Source: Nematostella vectensis
Taxonomy: Eukaryota > Cnidaria > Anthozoa > Actiniaria > Edwardsiidae
Direction: 5' to 3'
Length of the DNA: 64,000 bases
Assembly: GCF_932526225.1 (NCBI RefSeq)
Contig: NC_064047.1
Location: 4,401,501-4,465,500, forward strand
Shown: positions 1-12,200 of the stretch, in pieces
Position numbering within the stretch: the first letter of the stretch is position 1
Layout: each line of letters opens with the position of its first letter
The notes under the pieces: model-generated
What the model was told of the DNA's origin: nothing
The model's database searches: none
What the model saw: the letters and a program-made list of their open reading frames with translations, nothing else
Translations under genes and position numbers: made by a program

Positions 1-89
1 ATAAAAATATAGAATAACATTCTAGAAGGAGCAACTCAAAGATGTATTTTTCGCCTCTTTATGCAATGTCAGACCTGTACACAGGGGTG

Positions 90-232
90 TGGGCAGGGTG
101 CAAGGTGCGCACCCCTCTTTGGTGGCCAATAAGTGGGTTATTTCTTATAAAAGAATCTTCAAATACTATACATTTTCCATATGATACCTATGACTGCGCA
201 CCCCCTTACAGCCAATCCTGGGGACGCGCATG
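90..232 (+). repeat. Dispersed repeat family A, copy 1
   Basis: This copy carries the shared core TTTTCCATATGATACCTATG followed by a CTGCGCACCCCC stretch and an AATCCTGGG(T/G)ACGCG-like end. Related copies lie near 2868, 7020 (inverted), 25440 and 40495. The family could be a MITE or the tail of a larger element; no ends or target duplications were resolved. Confidence 0.6.
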
Positions 233-1380
233 AATTTTGTGGTTTGAGTGACAACTCATACCCTCTTGTCTTCTGGTTCAAGATTATAATGGGCATTTTG
301 CATGATATTTTTGATAAACACAAATAAAAATAAAACCAAACCAAAATTCATTCAGTGACACCCGATAAATTTTTCAGCACATAAGATGTTCTAACAGCCC
401 CTTGACGTCCTTCTATATATATCATACCTGTCAACTCTCCCACATTAGGCGGGAGTCTCAAGATTTTGGACCCCTCGCTGTCCCGCGATTTTTATTGCTA
501 AAACACCCACGTGAGATCTATAAGTGGATTTGTTCGTGAGACTTTTCTATACGGCAAATGCGTGCAAAGTTAAATCCACCCCTCCCCACAAAAATGAATA
601 TACCCCACCCCTCTCCTCAAAAATACCAAGCCTTGAGATTTTTGGAGGTTGACAGGTATGTTCAATACATATGTATGTGCCTTCAAAGTTAAAGTTTACT
701 GATATCCACCTTAAAATACACACCTAAAGACACATACACCCGCAAGGACCCCACTACCATTCACAGCTATTGCCAGAGATGACTGCAAGATATCTCGAAA
801 AAACCTAAACTTGAAATAGTCCATGCTTTCTTTTCTCAATAGAGCACCAATCTACAAAGAAAAGTGTGAATTATTAATAATACAAAGTCAAAGAACACTG
901 TTAATCATAGAGCATGTGTCGTATGCAGGGAGCAAATTTATTCTCGAAAAAGGAAATATTTCATTCCCTACTACCAGAGGCCTCTTTTCTCTGTTTTTCA
1001 CTGGGCTGGTGTCCAAGAACCAAGAACAGATGTACAGGAGAAGTTAGGCCTCTGCAAGCAGGGAAATATTCCAACAAAAAGGGAGTGAAGGGGAGATCAA
1101 ACACAAACTTTACAAATCCTAATATACTCATTTCTCCATCTCTCTCTCTCCAAACTACTTCTCTTTCTATGCATGAAATGCTACATCTTAACAATAATAT
1201 AATGGTGCGATTTGGTGCTACGCATGCTCTCAATGGTTGATTAGTGGGCCGCAACACTCTGTGATGATGTTTATATCAAAACACTGTATAATGTGTCTTG
1301 TAATCCAAAATTCATTTCTTCAAATTCTTTAAATGTCTTGCAACCTCTAAGAAGGTAAAATACTAAACCTAAAGTATACC

Positions 1381-1797
1381 CCCCCCCCCCCTTCCCTGGA
1401 TCTCCCTTGGATTTGCCACTGTGTATATGTTTACACCCTATTACACCTCCCCCACCCCCTTCCCTGGATCTCCCTTGGATTCACCACTGTGTGTAAGTTT
1501 ACACCCTATTACACCTCCCCCCCTTCCCTGGATCTCCCTTGGATTTGCCACTGTGTATATGTTTACACCCTATTACACCTCCCCCACCCCCTTCCCTGGA
1601 TCTCCCTTGGATTCACCACTGTGTGTATGTTTACACCCTATTACACCTCCCACCTTCCCAGGATCTCCCTTGGATTCGCCACTGTGTATATGTTTACACC
1701 CTATTACACCTCCCCCCTTCCCTGGATCTCCCTTGGATTCGCCACTGTGTATATGTTTACACCCTATTATACCTCCCCCACCCCTTCCTCCAAAATT
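1381..1797. repeat. Minisatellite, ~63-68 bp unit, ~6.5 copies
   Basis: The unit contains CTTCCCTGGATCTCCCTTGG, then GCCACTGTGTATATGTTTAC and ACCCTATTACACCTCCCCC. Unit starts fall near 1391, 1459, 1523, 1591, 1654 and 1717. All three forward frames are open through it, which reflects unit composition and not coding. Confidence 0.9.
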
Positions 1798-2398
1798 TCG
1801 CGATTGAACTTTGTACCACGCGGAGCCGGCATCACTAAATAAACAACCCTAACAGCTTACAACCCATCTTAAAACTCAATTTAATGTTCACAGGTCGATG
1901 AGTAAGTAAATAAGCCTTACCAGATATATAGGCGGGTAGATCCGTGTGATTGAGGTGATCATTACCGATAAAAACACATCCCAGGACCCCATAAAGCAAG
2001 AAGGAGTCCAAGTATGGGTGATATCAAAACAGCTATTTGTACACGATGTAGGCGACATCAGCCATGCAAGAGCTGATAGAGGCAAAGGCACATCAGACAT
2101 GGCGGCACCCTCTACAAATCACGTATAAAGTCTAGGTAAAAATGCGCTAAACAACATCAAACTTCTCCTATTTCCCGCGCATGACAATTCGTCCTGCTTT
2201 GATTTAGCATTGCGTGACGTATGGGTACCCTGTGTGTATCTTGGAAGCGCGTCAACATTCTACTAGTCACGATGAAAGCGACCCGATTTGATCCAATATT
2301 ATTGCACATGAACTAAGGTACAGGGCTTTGGTCCCTTTATATTGAGAATCGGATGTGTTTTGGAGTACGATTTATCGAGAAATTATTTATTGCCAGGC

Positions 2399-5300
2399 AT
2401 GTCTCCTAACTGCGGACAATCAGGTCTCATCCAGAATTCTTTAGAAATCCTGTCGACAGCGCTTCTCTATACCACCGCTTTCCTTGGAGGATGTAACATT
2501 GTAGGGATGGTGTTCCTTTGCCTTCTTCTTACTCCTCTTTGGTTTGTGGTTGTGTTGTACCTTGGCTGGGTGTTTTACGATTGGAATGCACCGGAAAGAG
2601 GAGGTCACCAGTTTGGTAGTGACTTCATAAGACAGCTAGCACTATTCAGGTAAAACGGCATCATTCAGTGTTTCTCTGACAGTTTTTGTTCGATTTAAGT
2701 CTACCACCTAACATTTGCTGATGTATAATTATTTCATATTAAGGGTGGGTCACCATTCTTAGGAGAAGAGAGGCTGTTGGTTGAGTATAAGAATGTTGTT
2801 GCAAATTTACAAAACAATTTGTTAAATTAACCACCCACGTCATACAGTACATACAGTATTTGATTGAAAGCTCCCCACACCCCTATTTGACTGCCAAACT
2901 ATGGGTCATTTCTTTTTAAAGAATTGTAAATTACAATCCTTTTTCCATATGATATCTATAACTGCAAATCCCAGCAAATCCTTTATGTGCCTTCTCTGCA
3001 TGGGTAAAAGTGGGTGAACAGTGATGGAGAGAGCTGGTAACGATGCAAGATGATTATCCTTTGCCTTTTTCAGTCTCAACCATTCCCTTGTGTTTCAGGT
3101 ACATAAGGGATTATTATCCAATCTCAATAGAAAAGACCTCTGACCTGGATCCTAACAAGAACTATATCTTTGGCTATCACCCTCATGGATATGTTGCAGA
3201 GGGAGCAGTAGTTGGGCTGATATCAGATGCTTGTGGATTTAGGGAACTATTTCCAGGCATCACAACACATATGGCAGTACACTCCTGTAAGTACACCACC
3301 TCCCCCCCCCCAATCCCACTCCAGACACAAAGCAAGGACTCTCTTTCCTAAACAGGGTATACATTTCAGGCCTCTCTGTCCTGAACAGGGTATACATTTC
3401 AGGTCTCTGTCCTGAACAGGGTATATATTTCAGGCCTCTCTGTCCTGAACAAGGTACATAATTATTTTAACCCATTGACTCCTGGCTATTTTTGATCTGA
3501 ATTTACAAAAAACAGACTGAAAACAGATACCTTCCCCCTATTCTGAGTTTTATACAGCCCGTCAAAGTGAAACACAGCTGCACCTAGTCAGCGGTATCCA
3601 AGCTTTACAACAGTGCTTTGCGGTCCCCACTTTTAATCCCTCGTCGTTGTGCTGAAGCCAGCACAAGTTGATGGTTGCTTGTATTTTTCATAAAAAATAC
3701 AGCTATGAGCATATTAGGAGAGTGTCTCAGGACATCATGAAGTCTTTTGGGGCATAATTGAGTTCTTTGCTTATGGATATTTGCAAGCAAAGGTGGATTC
3801 ATGATGATTTTTTCTTGTTTGGCTTTGCCTGGATGAGAAAATAATTTTCTAATAAATCACCACAGCTCTCCTAAATGCTGTCTTTTCTGAAACCAAATTG
3901 ATTCCAAAATTGTTTACACTTCTATTTTGGGTCTGTATGACCTGGAATTGATTTTTTTGGCTTCGGGGTGAAAAGACTTTTAAAAACCCATCTGACTTTG
4001 GGGAGAGGAGTGTTGACTGGCCCTCCCCTCGTGAATTTTTCCCTGGATCTCCCAGAATGCTTTTCAATCCGTAAAGGCATCTTCGTGGTTTTACAAGCCT
4101 TCAAGGAGTGGACATTGTGTTTTGAGGCCATGGAAAGGAACCTGGAGGATCAGAATAAAGGTATCTATTTGTGTCTTGAGCTGTGTTTGCTGATCTCTCT
4201 CCCTTGTGTTGTATTTTGAGCGTTTTATTGAGAGGGGTGATTCTGCTTTTCTTTCCTTGTTTGATTTGAAATTTGTCAAAGAACCTGTGCTATTATTTGG
4301 CTTAAGAGTAGTTGCCAACACCTTGGTTGGATGCATATCTTCAAGACCATTTATCCCTTAGACTGATGCCTGAGTATCTTTATCTTGTTGTGTTTAGTTT
4401 GCATTTATGAATTCTTTGGGTTGTGGGTACTTCCCAAAGCAGGGAAGGCTGGTTGAGGGGTCAATGTGTTAAGCAAGGCTGTGCTAAACAGGGTAACGAT
4501 TTCGTTGCCTTGCTAAAACTCGTAACCACTGATCCTGCTGCCAATATGATTGCCTTGCTTTCTCTCACATGCTATACAGGGTCCTAAAATCAAGGGTGTT
4601 GTCCTAAACAGGGTCCTAAAATAAAGGGTGTTGTCCTAAACAGGGTATGGTTTTTCAGAATTTTTGTCCTAAACAGGGTCAGTTTTCGAAACCCCCAGTG
4701 GCACCCCTATACCCAAATATACCTGAGTCCCCCCCTCCCCGGGAGCAGGGGCTGTACATGCCCCCTGTGCCCTCCCCTAGCCGTGGGCTTGCAGATTCTG
4801 ACAGAGACCAAAATTTCATAGCCCCAAAATAATCAAGGATAGAGCCTCCAAACATACCTCTAGTCTTTTTAACTCTTTCCCAAACTTCCAAGTATTTCTC
4901 AATGGGGTATATATAAAAATATATCAGAAAAGGTTTTCATACCCCTGCAAGAAATGTGTGGAAGCACCATCATGCTAATATCCAAGCACCCCCTTCTATC
5001 GCATGTTCTTGTTACTTTCTGATACAAATAGTATCTGAGTCAAAGCCTTTGTTTAGTCCCAATAAAAGCACTACTGCACCGGGAGATTTTGATGAGCCTT
5101 GGATTTGTAAATGCCTCACGGGAGTCCCTTGAGTGTATATTAACCCAGCTAGGCCCAGGCCACTCTGCCGTGCTAGTCGTTGGGGGAGCAGCAGAATTGC
5201 AACATGTCCGTCAAGGCACGTATGTTGTACCCCTCAACAACCGCAAGGGATTTATCAGACTGGCATTGGAGACAGGGTAGGTACCATTATCAGAGAAACC

Positions 5301-6221
5301 TTAAAGCCGCATTGTCACCAGTTTACTTCCGGAGGTCCGAGGGAAACCTCAACCGTTAAAAGACAAAAAAATCTATTAAAATCCGAGATATTTAACAGGC
5401 CATCCGCTCTAAATTATCAATCACATCCTCGAAGAGACTTCCAATAGACACACTGCTTTCAATATTTTGAAATATTTTTCGCAATTTCTGTTAAAAATCA
5501 TTGGAGATTGTTACGTAATCGACCGGAAGTAAACTGGTGACAATGCGGCTTTAATATTGTGTAAGTTGGCCTTCTAATGGCATGGACAAGGAAAAGGAGG
5601 GTTTGGGAGGGGGCTCACCACGTAATTGAGATTAAAATTCAGTATTGTTGTTGCCACCAAATCGTCTTTTACATTCATTGTAACATTTTTTGTCCATGTT
5701 TTTTATGATATTATCCTTTTTGTGTGTTTTTGTGTGTATTATCTGAAGTCAGACTTAAAGCTGCATTGTCACCAGTTTACTTCTGGTCTATTTTGTAGCA
5801 ATCTTTCTTTCAAATTGTAAAATTTTATTGGAAGTTTCTTTGAGGATGTGACTGATAATTTAGAGCTGATGGCCTGTTTTAGAGCATGGATTCTAATAGA
5901 TTCTTTTTTCGGTTGAGGTTTCTGTCAAACCTCCGGTAGTAAACTTTTGACAATGCGGCTTTTACTTACCTACAGTAGTTGATAAATAAAGACAGACCTG
6001 TAGCAGGCCTCAAAATATTTTTTGGCAGGGGAGGGTAGGCAGGATACAGAAACTTTTAAGAAAATATTTGGGATACAGCTTGTGATATGATGATGATAGA
6101 CAAAGTGTTGCTGATGGGATATGATAATTATATGATTATTATGATGTTGATGACGACAATGATGATAATGACAATGATGACAGTGATGTGGATGATAATG
6201 ATTTTTATGATGACGACAATT

Positions 6222-6276
<55 letters not shown>

Positions 6277-9200
6277 CGACAATGATATTGATGATGAATA
6301 ATGATTATGATTATATTGATGGTTAGACCTGTTTATAACCTGTAAGCTATCTTTACAGATCCCCTCTTGTTCCTGTCGTCGCATATGGCCAGAATGATGT
6401 CCTCCATCAGCTTGGTAACTCGGTTGGTTCTCCTTGGTGGCGATTCAACGGGTGGATGGGGGATGTCAGTAAAAAGTATCTCGGATTCTCCACCCGTTTT
6501 GGCCTGATCCATGGACGCTTTCTCCTTATGCCATATCGGATTCCCATCCATGTTGTAGGTACGTTCTTCCTCAGCCCAGTCTCTGGCTGATCGGATTTCC
6601 TGTGAGTGGGGTAAAAGCACAGGAAACCCAGTAAATGCGTTTAAACTAGCCTGGGCTAGATGTCCTCTAGGCGGGAGTTAAGTTATCGTAGATCTTTCTA
6701 CTTAGCGTAGCCTAGGCCTGTAACTAGCGTGAGGCTATGAGGCCCTCGTACCCTGGTTCCAGAGCCTCGAACGTCTCTCTATTTAGTTGCGAGCTTGTGA
6801 CGTCGCCTCGGTTAAAAAAATCTTTAAATAAACCAAATTTAAACTAGAGGTTTCAGATGTAGCTTTGACTTCTGTCTAAGATATTTAATGTTATTTCCAG
6901 TTGCCGCTGTTTTTGCTGTTGTTCATTATAATGCCACTTTCCACTTGCACCAAATCGCGCGCTTTTCGTATTGCCGTTGGCCACAGGCAGCCCAAGTTCA
7001 TTATAAGCAAATACTCAAGCCCGTACCCACAATTGGCTGAGGGAGGGGGGGGGGGGTGCAGCCATAGGTATCATGTGGAAAAAGCATTGTATTTGAAAAT
7101 TCCTTAATAAGAGATGACCCACCATGCACGCTCCCCCGTGTACGCGCCCGAATGAGTCTTGAGTTAACTTTTGCCCCTGTATCACCCATAAATGTAATAA
7201 CACCCATAAATGCTACAACAACCATAAATGTAATAACACCCATAAATGTAATAACACCCATAAATGTAATAACACCCATAAATGTAATAACACCCATAAA
7301 TGTAATAACACTCATAAATGTAATAACACCCATAAATGTTACAACAACCATAAATGTAATAACACCCATAAATGTAATAACACCCATAAATGTAATAACA
7401 CCCATAAATGTAATAACACTCATAAATGTAATAACACCCATAAATGTAATAACACTCATAAATGTAATAACACCCATAAATGTTACAACAACCATAAATG
7501 TAATAACACCCATAAATGTAATAACACCCATAAATGTAATAACACCCATAAATGTAATAACACTCATAAATGTAATAACACCCATAAATGTTACAACAAC
7601 CATAAATGTAATAACACCCATAAATGTAATAACACTCATAAATGTAATAACACCCATAAATGTAATAACACCCATAAATGTAATAACACCCATAAATGTA
7701 ATAACACTCATAAATGTAATAACACCCATAAATGTTACAACAACCATAAATGTAATAACACCCGAGATCAGTAGCACAGTCACCTATCCATTTTGTGTTA
7801 CACTAGGTTAAAAAACCAAAATGCTTTAATTTCCCTATTCAAAGGTTCTACAGGCTAATTATGAAGTATGTTTTGACAAACAGTTGAAATTATTTCATAT
7901 TTTACATTATTTCATGATTTTTGTGATTTTTTGTGTTTTACCCACAATGCTTTGCGGGTGTGGCTCCCACTACAATATCACACAGAATACAGTATAAGTA
8001 ACACTAAATACTTTAAAATGTCACTTTTCTCAAAGAATGGCAAGGATGGCTTCATTTTCCTTCAATGGAAGCTTGTAAATAAGTTTCTTGCCTCTTTTCT
8101 TAGTGGGGAGGTCACCACAAATATGGCGGACAGTGGCCGCATAAACAACTGCAATCCGTTTTTCGTTTAAGGTGAAAGTCATGTCATGAATATTATCACG
8201 GAGATAAAAATGCCCTTTCAAGACAGACTCTCCTCTCAGTGCAGTGTTGTGGTAATCATCAGTGTAGTCATGTTCTAGCTCCTCAACACCTGCTGACGTG
8301 ACTTTGAGGAGATAGAAATCGTACATTCTATCACCTTCAGCCTCAATGGCAACAGTGCTGCCGCACGCAGCCAGATCTGCCATGTGTGATGCTGTATCAT
8401 GTTCAAGAGCAGGCTGCTCTGTGGCTTGACGAGTGATAGCAACTGAACCATCTCTAGGGATAGTCACTTCTTTCCACTCATCAAGCCATGCCTTATTGGT
8501 ACATGAATCTTCATCTTTCACAATGCAGCTCACACAGTAGCATGTCCGATGCCGTACTAGGACCTTCTCTTGCTGGGGAAGTGTCTTGACACAGTGCCAT
8601 TTTCTTATGCCCTTTGCTTCCTTGAACTTTCGCCCATCACGGTTCCTGGAGACTGCACCCTCTCCTTTTGCAGGAACATAAAAGAAAACACGGCGCGTCA
8701 GCTGGGTAGCCGTTCTACGAGCAGCATAGCTAGTTGCTGCTGGCTCTGTAAAGTTTGCAACCAGATAAGCATACATGTCCTTTGCAGAATTGATTTTAGC
8801 TTTTCTGCGTAGGACGGCTTGGCTGGTTTTCTGCTTTACATGAGAGCCAGCAGCATCTTGCTCTCCTTTAGCATGGGAGGTTTCGAAAAAGCTTCTTTGG
8901 ATGGGATATCCAAAATCTGCCAGAGAACATGACAAATCTCCAATGCAGTGTCGTGACTTATATTGTGCTGCGCACCCATCTGTAAATTCATGCAAGAGCT
9001 CAATGCTATAGCCCACATCGTTGACCAGGTAATCATGAATAAGCTCTTGGGCTTTGTGCACACTGTCATGGTCTTGCGTCGGATCATCGGAAACCACAAA
9101 CAAGTGCTCTTTGATCAAGTGTGGCTCAGCCTCTGTGCTTGTGATCCCGTCTTTACTTTCAACAGCATGGCGATGTAAGATGGTAACATGTAGAGAAGCC

Positions 9201-12200
9201 TTGGTTACGTCAAAGAACTCTGATTGGATCTCATCTTGCTGGCGACACGCATACCCCTCAGAATAGTCGTGAATGCACACGACATGGCCAAGTGGCAAGT
9301 GTTCCAAAAGATTATCAAGTTGCTCACGTTGCCATTTAGCCATGAATGAATGCAGGGGATAGGCTTCCAAAAGCTTTTTGAAATATGTAAACATTTCTGA
9401 GGGTGGTGTTTCTTTGGGGACCAAGGCTATCTTCTTTTTCTCTTGACCATTGGCAAGGAATTTTCCAGTGGGTAGGTACTCGTACCTAGACCAACAAACA
9501 CTTCCTTCATTGCTAGACTCCTCTGGAAGTAGTTTTATTTTCTCCACAGAGCATCTGTTGCAATCTCGCTCCAAGCACTCGATTTTATGGTGCTCTATCC
9601 CATCTTCCTTTGAGCATAAGGTTGCATCAGCCGCTTCTGTCAACGTTTTGAAAATGGGCGACTCTTCGCTCTCGTTTCCCGTCGTCTTGACCACACCCTT
9701 TCGAAACTTCATACATGCGTCGAAAAGAATTTTCGTTTCGACATGTTTTCTGCAAAGGCAAGATTTTCTGTCCCTTTCTCTTGCTTGTTTTACAAAGTAA
9801 GGTTTTAACATCTCGAATTTGCGTTGCGCTACTTTTACTTCAGGGTGAAGCTTCGCAAATTCCTGGAAAGCCTCCGTTTGGCTCGTTTCGAGAACATGCT
9901 TGGGGTGGGTTAAATACTGTTTTTTGCCAACTCTGTTTTTCACAAAGTCACTTTTGTCTCCTGTAGGACGACTAGCCGAACTGGCCCAGAAGCAGTAAAT
10001 TTTTTCAACGTCTTCTTCTGGGAGCGCATCTCGTCGTGTTTTTCTTTTTACATAAAGCCAGCTTTCTCCTTCTCCCTTTAAAATCTCCTCCCTTGTTTTG
10101 ATGGCTTTACTGATGCTCTTTTCGTTAAGGCCGACTAACTTTCCTAGGGACTTTTTTGCTCTCGACTTTTTTATATTATCTCCAAAAGCAAGTGATTTAA
10201 GTGCTTTGTAGGCAGCGCGTTTTTCGTTCGATCCCGAACGTTTGACGTGTTTCAAACCTTCAGAGATGTCCGACGCGAGGGCTTTCAACGTGTTACTTTC
10301 TTTTTCTTCTTCTGGAGTTTTCACTACCCCTTGCCTGGAAAGTATTTTTCTTGTTCTCGGGCTGTTTATCAAAGTTTCTAGTACTTCGGCTTTTTTCTCG
10401 GGAGTTTGCGGAAGTTTATCTTTGACCTTGTCAGTAACACGTTTTTTGGACGTGCGGTTCTTGAATCTCTCCCCAGTGTTCTGCAAAATTTTTTTCTCCT
10501 GTCCTTGTTCTTCCTTATTTTTCTGGCGGTATCTACGGACCCTTTCCCTTGTCTTTTCTCTTGCTATTTGTCTTTTTCTTTCAAGTTCTTCTCTGGCGGT
10601 AGCTCGTTGTTCTTTGCGTCTCTTCTTTGACGCAGCTTTCTTTATTTCCGTTCTTGTTCGTGACTTGCCTTTTGTCTCCTCTCGTCTCGCTTTTCGCCGC
10701 TCGATTACTTGAGCTATTTTCTTGTTGCGATTTTTCTCGTAGTAATCTTTGTCTTTTGCCCTTTTTATTTCTTTTTTCTTGAGTGCTGCAGCTTGCTTAC
10801 GTGAAACAGGATTTTCCATATGAATATTCAAAGGTTAGCTTGTGTATTGTGTTGCCGAATGACCGACTACACGTGCTACGCACTCTCTGTGCAATACCCG
10901 CGGGCGTTTATTTTTAACTTATGACGCACAAAACCCCTGCATTTTGTGCTGGGACCCCCATAAATCTATTGTTCTAGGCATGTGATCTCGTGGAAGTCTT
11001 CGAGGACGAGGAAAGAAGCAAGCAGAGACAATATTTTGAAACATTTTAGCAGTTTTTCTTCGCGTTTTCTTCCAGCTGTAACGCTCGTTACGCTTTGTGA
11101 GCACTGTAATAATGCACAAAAGTGTTTCCGAATCATTGAAATTTGATTTTCTCGCTCAAAACTATTGCAATTCGGCTGAAATCTTTAGGGATGTCGGCTA
11201 AACACAAGCCCAAAGCGGGGATGTCGTAGTGAGTACCGTTTGATAAAAGTACTATTACTAAATTTTGTGTTTTGTGATTGCGATGGTGTAAAATTAAACT
11301 CATTTTCAATGTAACAGAAAGTGTTTCCGAATTATTGGTTGTCTTTTTTTCGCAAAAACTATTTGGTGGATTGTCTGAAAACTTCGCTTACAAGGAGTTT
11401 ATTTGTTGCCCATCATAAAATTAAAATTTAGTTTATCACATTTGTTTTAATAGTACCTAAAATCGGTCATTATTTGTGGAGCAGGTTTGTTAATAACACG
11501 AGCGTTACATGCTGTTTAGACGCATCATCGATATTTTGTAAATCTTAATATCTGCAAATACAATAAATGAATTTGTTTAAAATTACTTGTATATGTTTGT
11601 TATATTATTATCCTTATTTATGTCGGTTCAATTTAGCAGATTTTTTCAAAGCCTTTAAGAAAATTTAACTAAAATGTTATTTTGTGATGCGGTGTTAGAC
11701 CGGAAATGTAACGCGTTACATTCTAAATTTGCTGTGTTTATTAAATTTCTAGATTTTTGTCAAGAAATGTCTACTCAGAAATATAATATTTTTTCCTTGG
11801 TCTTGTAAATTGGTTATTGGACTACAATTATAAAAAGTTTCATGTGAAAAGCATAAGAACTGAGAGAGATATATACTATTTTGTGCGACAGTTTGTTGTT
11901 TTTGCTAAAATGGTGCCATGATTGTGCTACTGATCCCATAAATGTAATAACACTCATAAATGTAATAACACCCATAAATGTTACAACAACCATAAATGTA
12001 ATAACACCCATAAATGTAATAACACTCATAAATGTAATAACACCCATAAATGTTACAACAACCATAAATGTAATAACACCCATAAATGTAATAACACTCA
12101 TAAATGTAATAACACCCATAAATGTAATAACACCCATAAATGTAATAACACCCATAAATGTAATAACACCCATAAATGTTACAACAACCATAAATGTAAT

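Larger units (their letters stand above)
1..2398. other. Gene-free 5' flank with repeats
   Basis: No coding region is supported here. The stretch holds one copy of a dispersed repeat (about 90-232), a cytosine-rich minisatellite (1381-1797) and AT-rich unique sequence. Short open frames have no splice context or recognisable motif. The promoter of the acyltransferase that follows should lie near the right end, but no clear core element was seen. Confidence 0.6.

Noticed and set aside
3968-4219. Possible extra acyltransferase exon near 4049-4160
   Set aside because: Exons ending 3286 and starting 5057 join in phase and align with the family without a gap.
7178-7765. CRISPR-like regular repeats
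   Set aside because: Units abut without unique spacers and the window is animal DNA.
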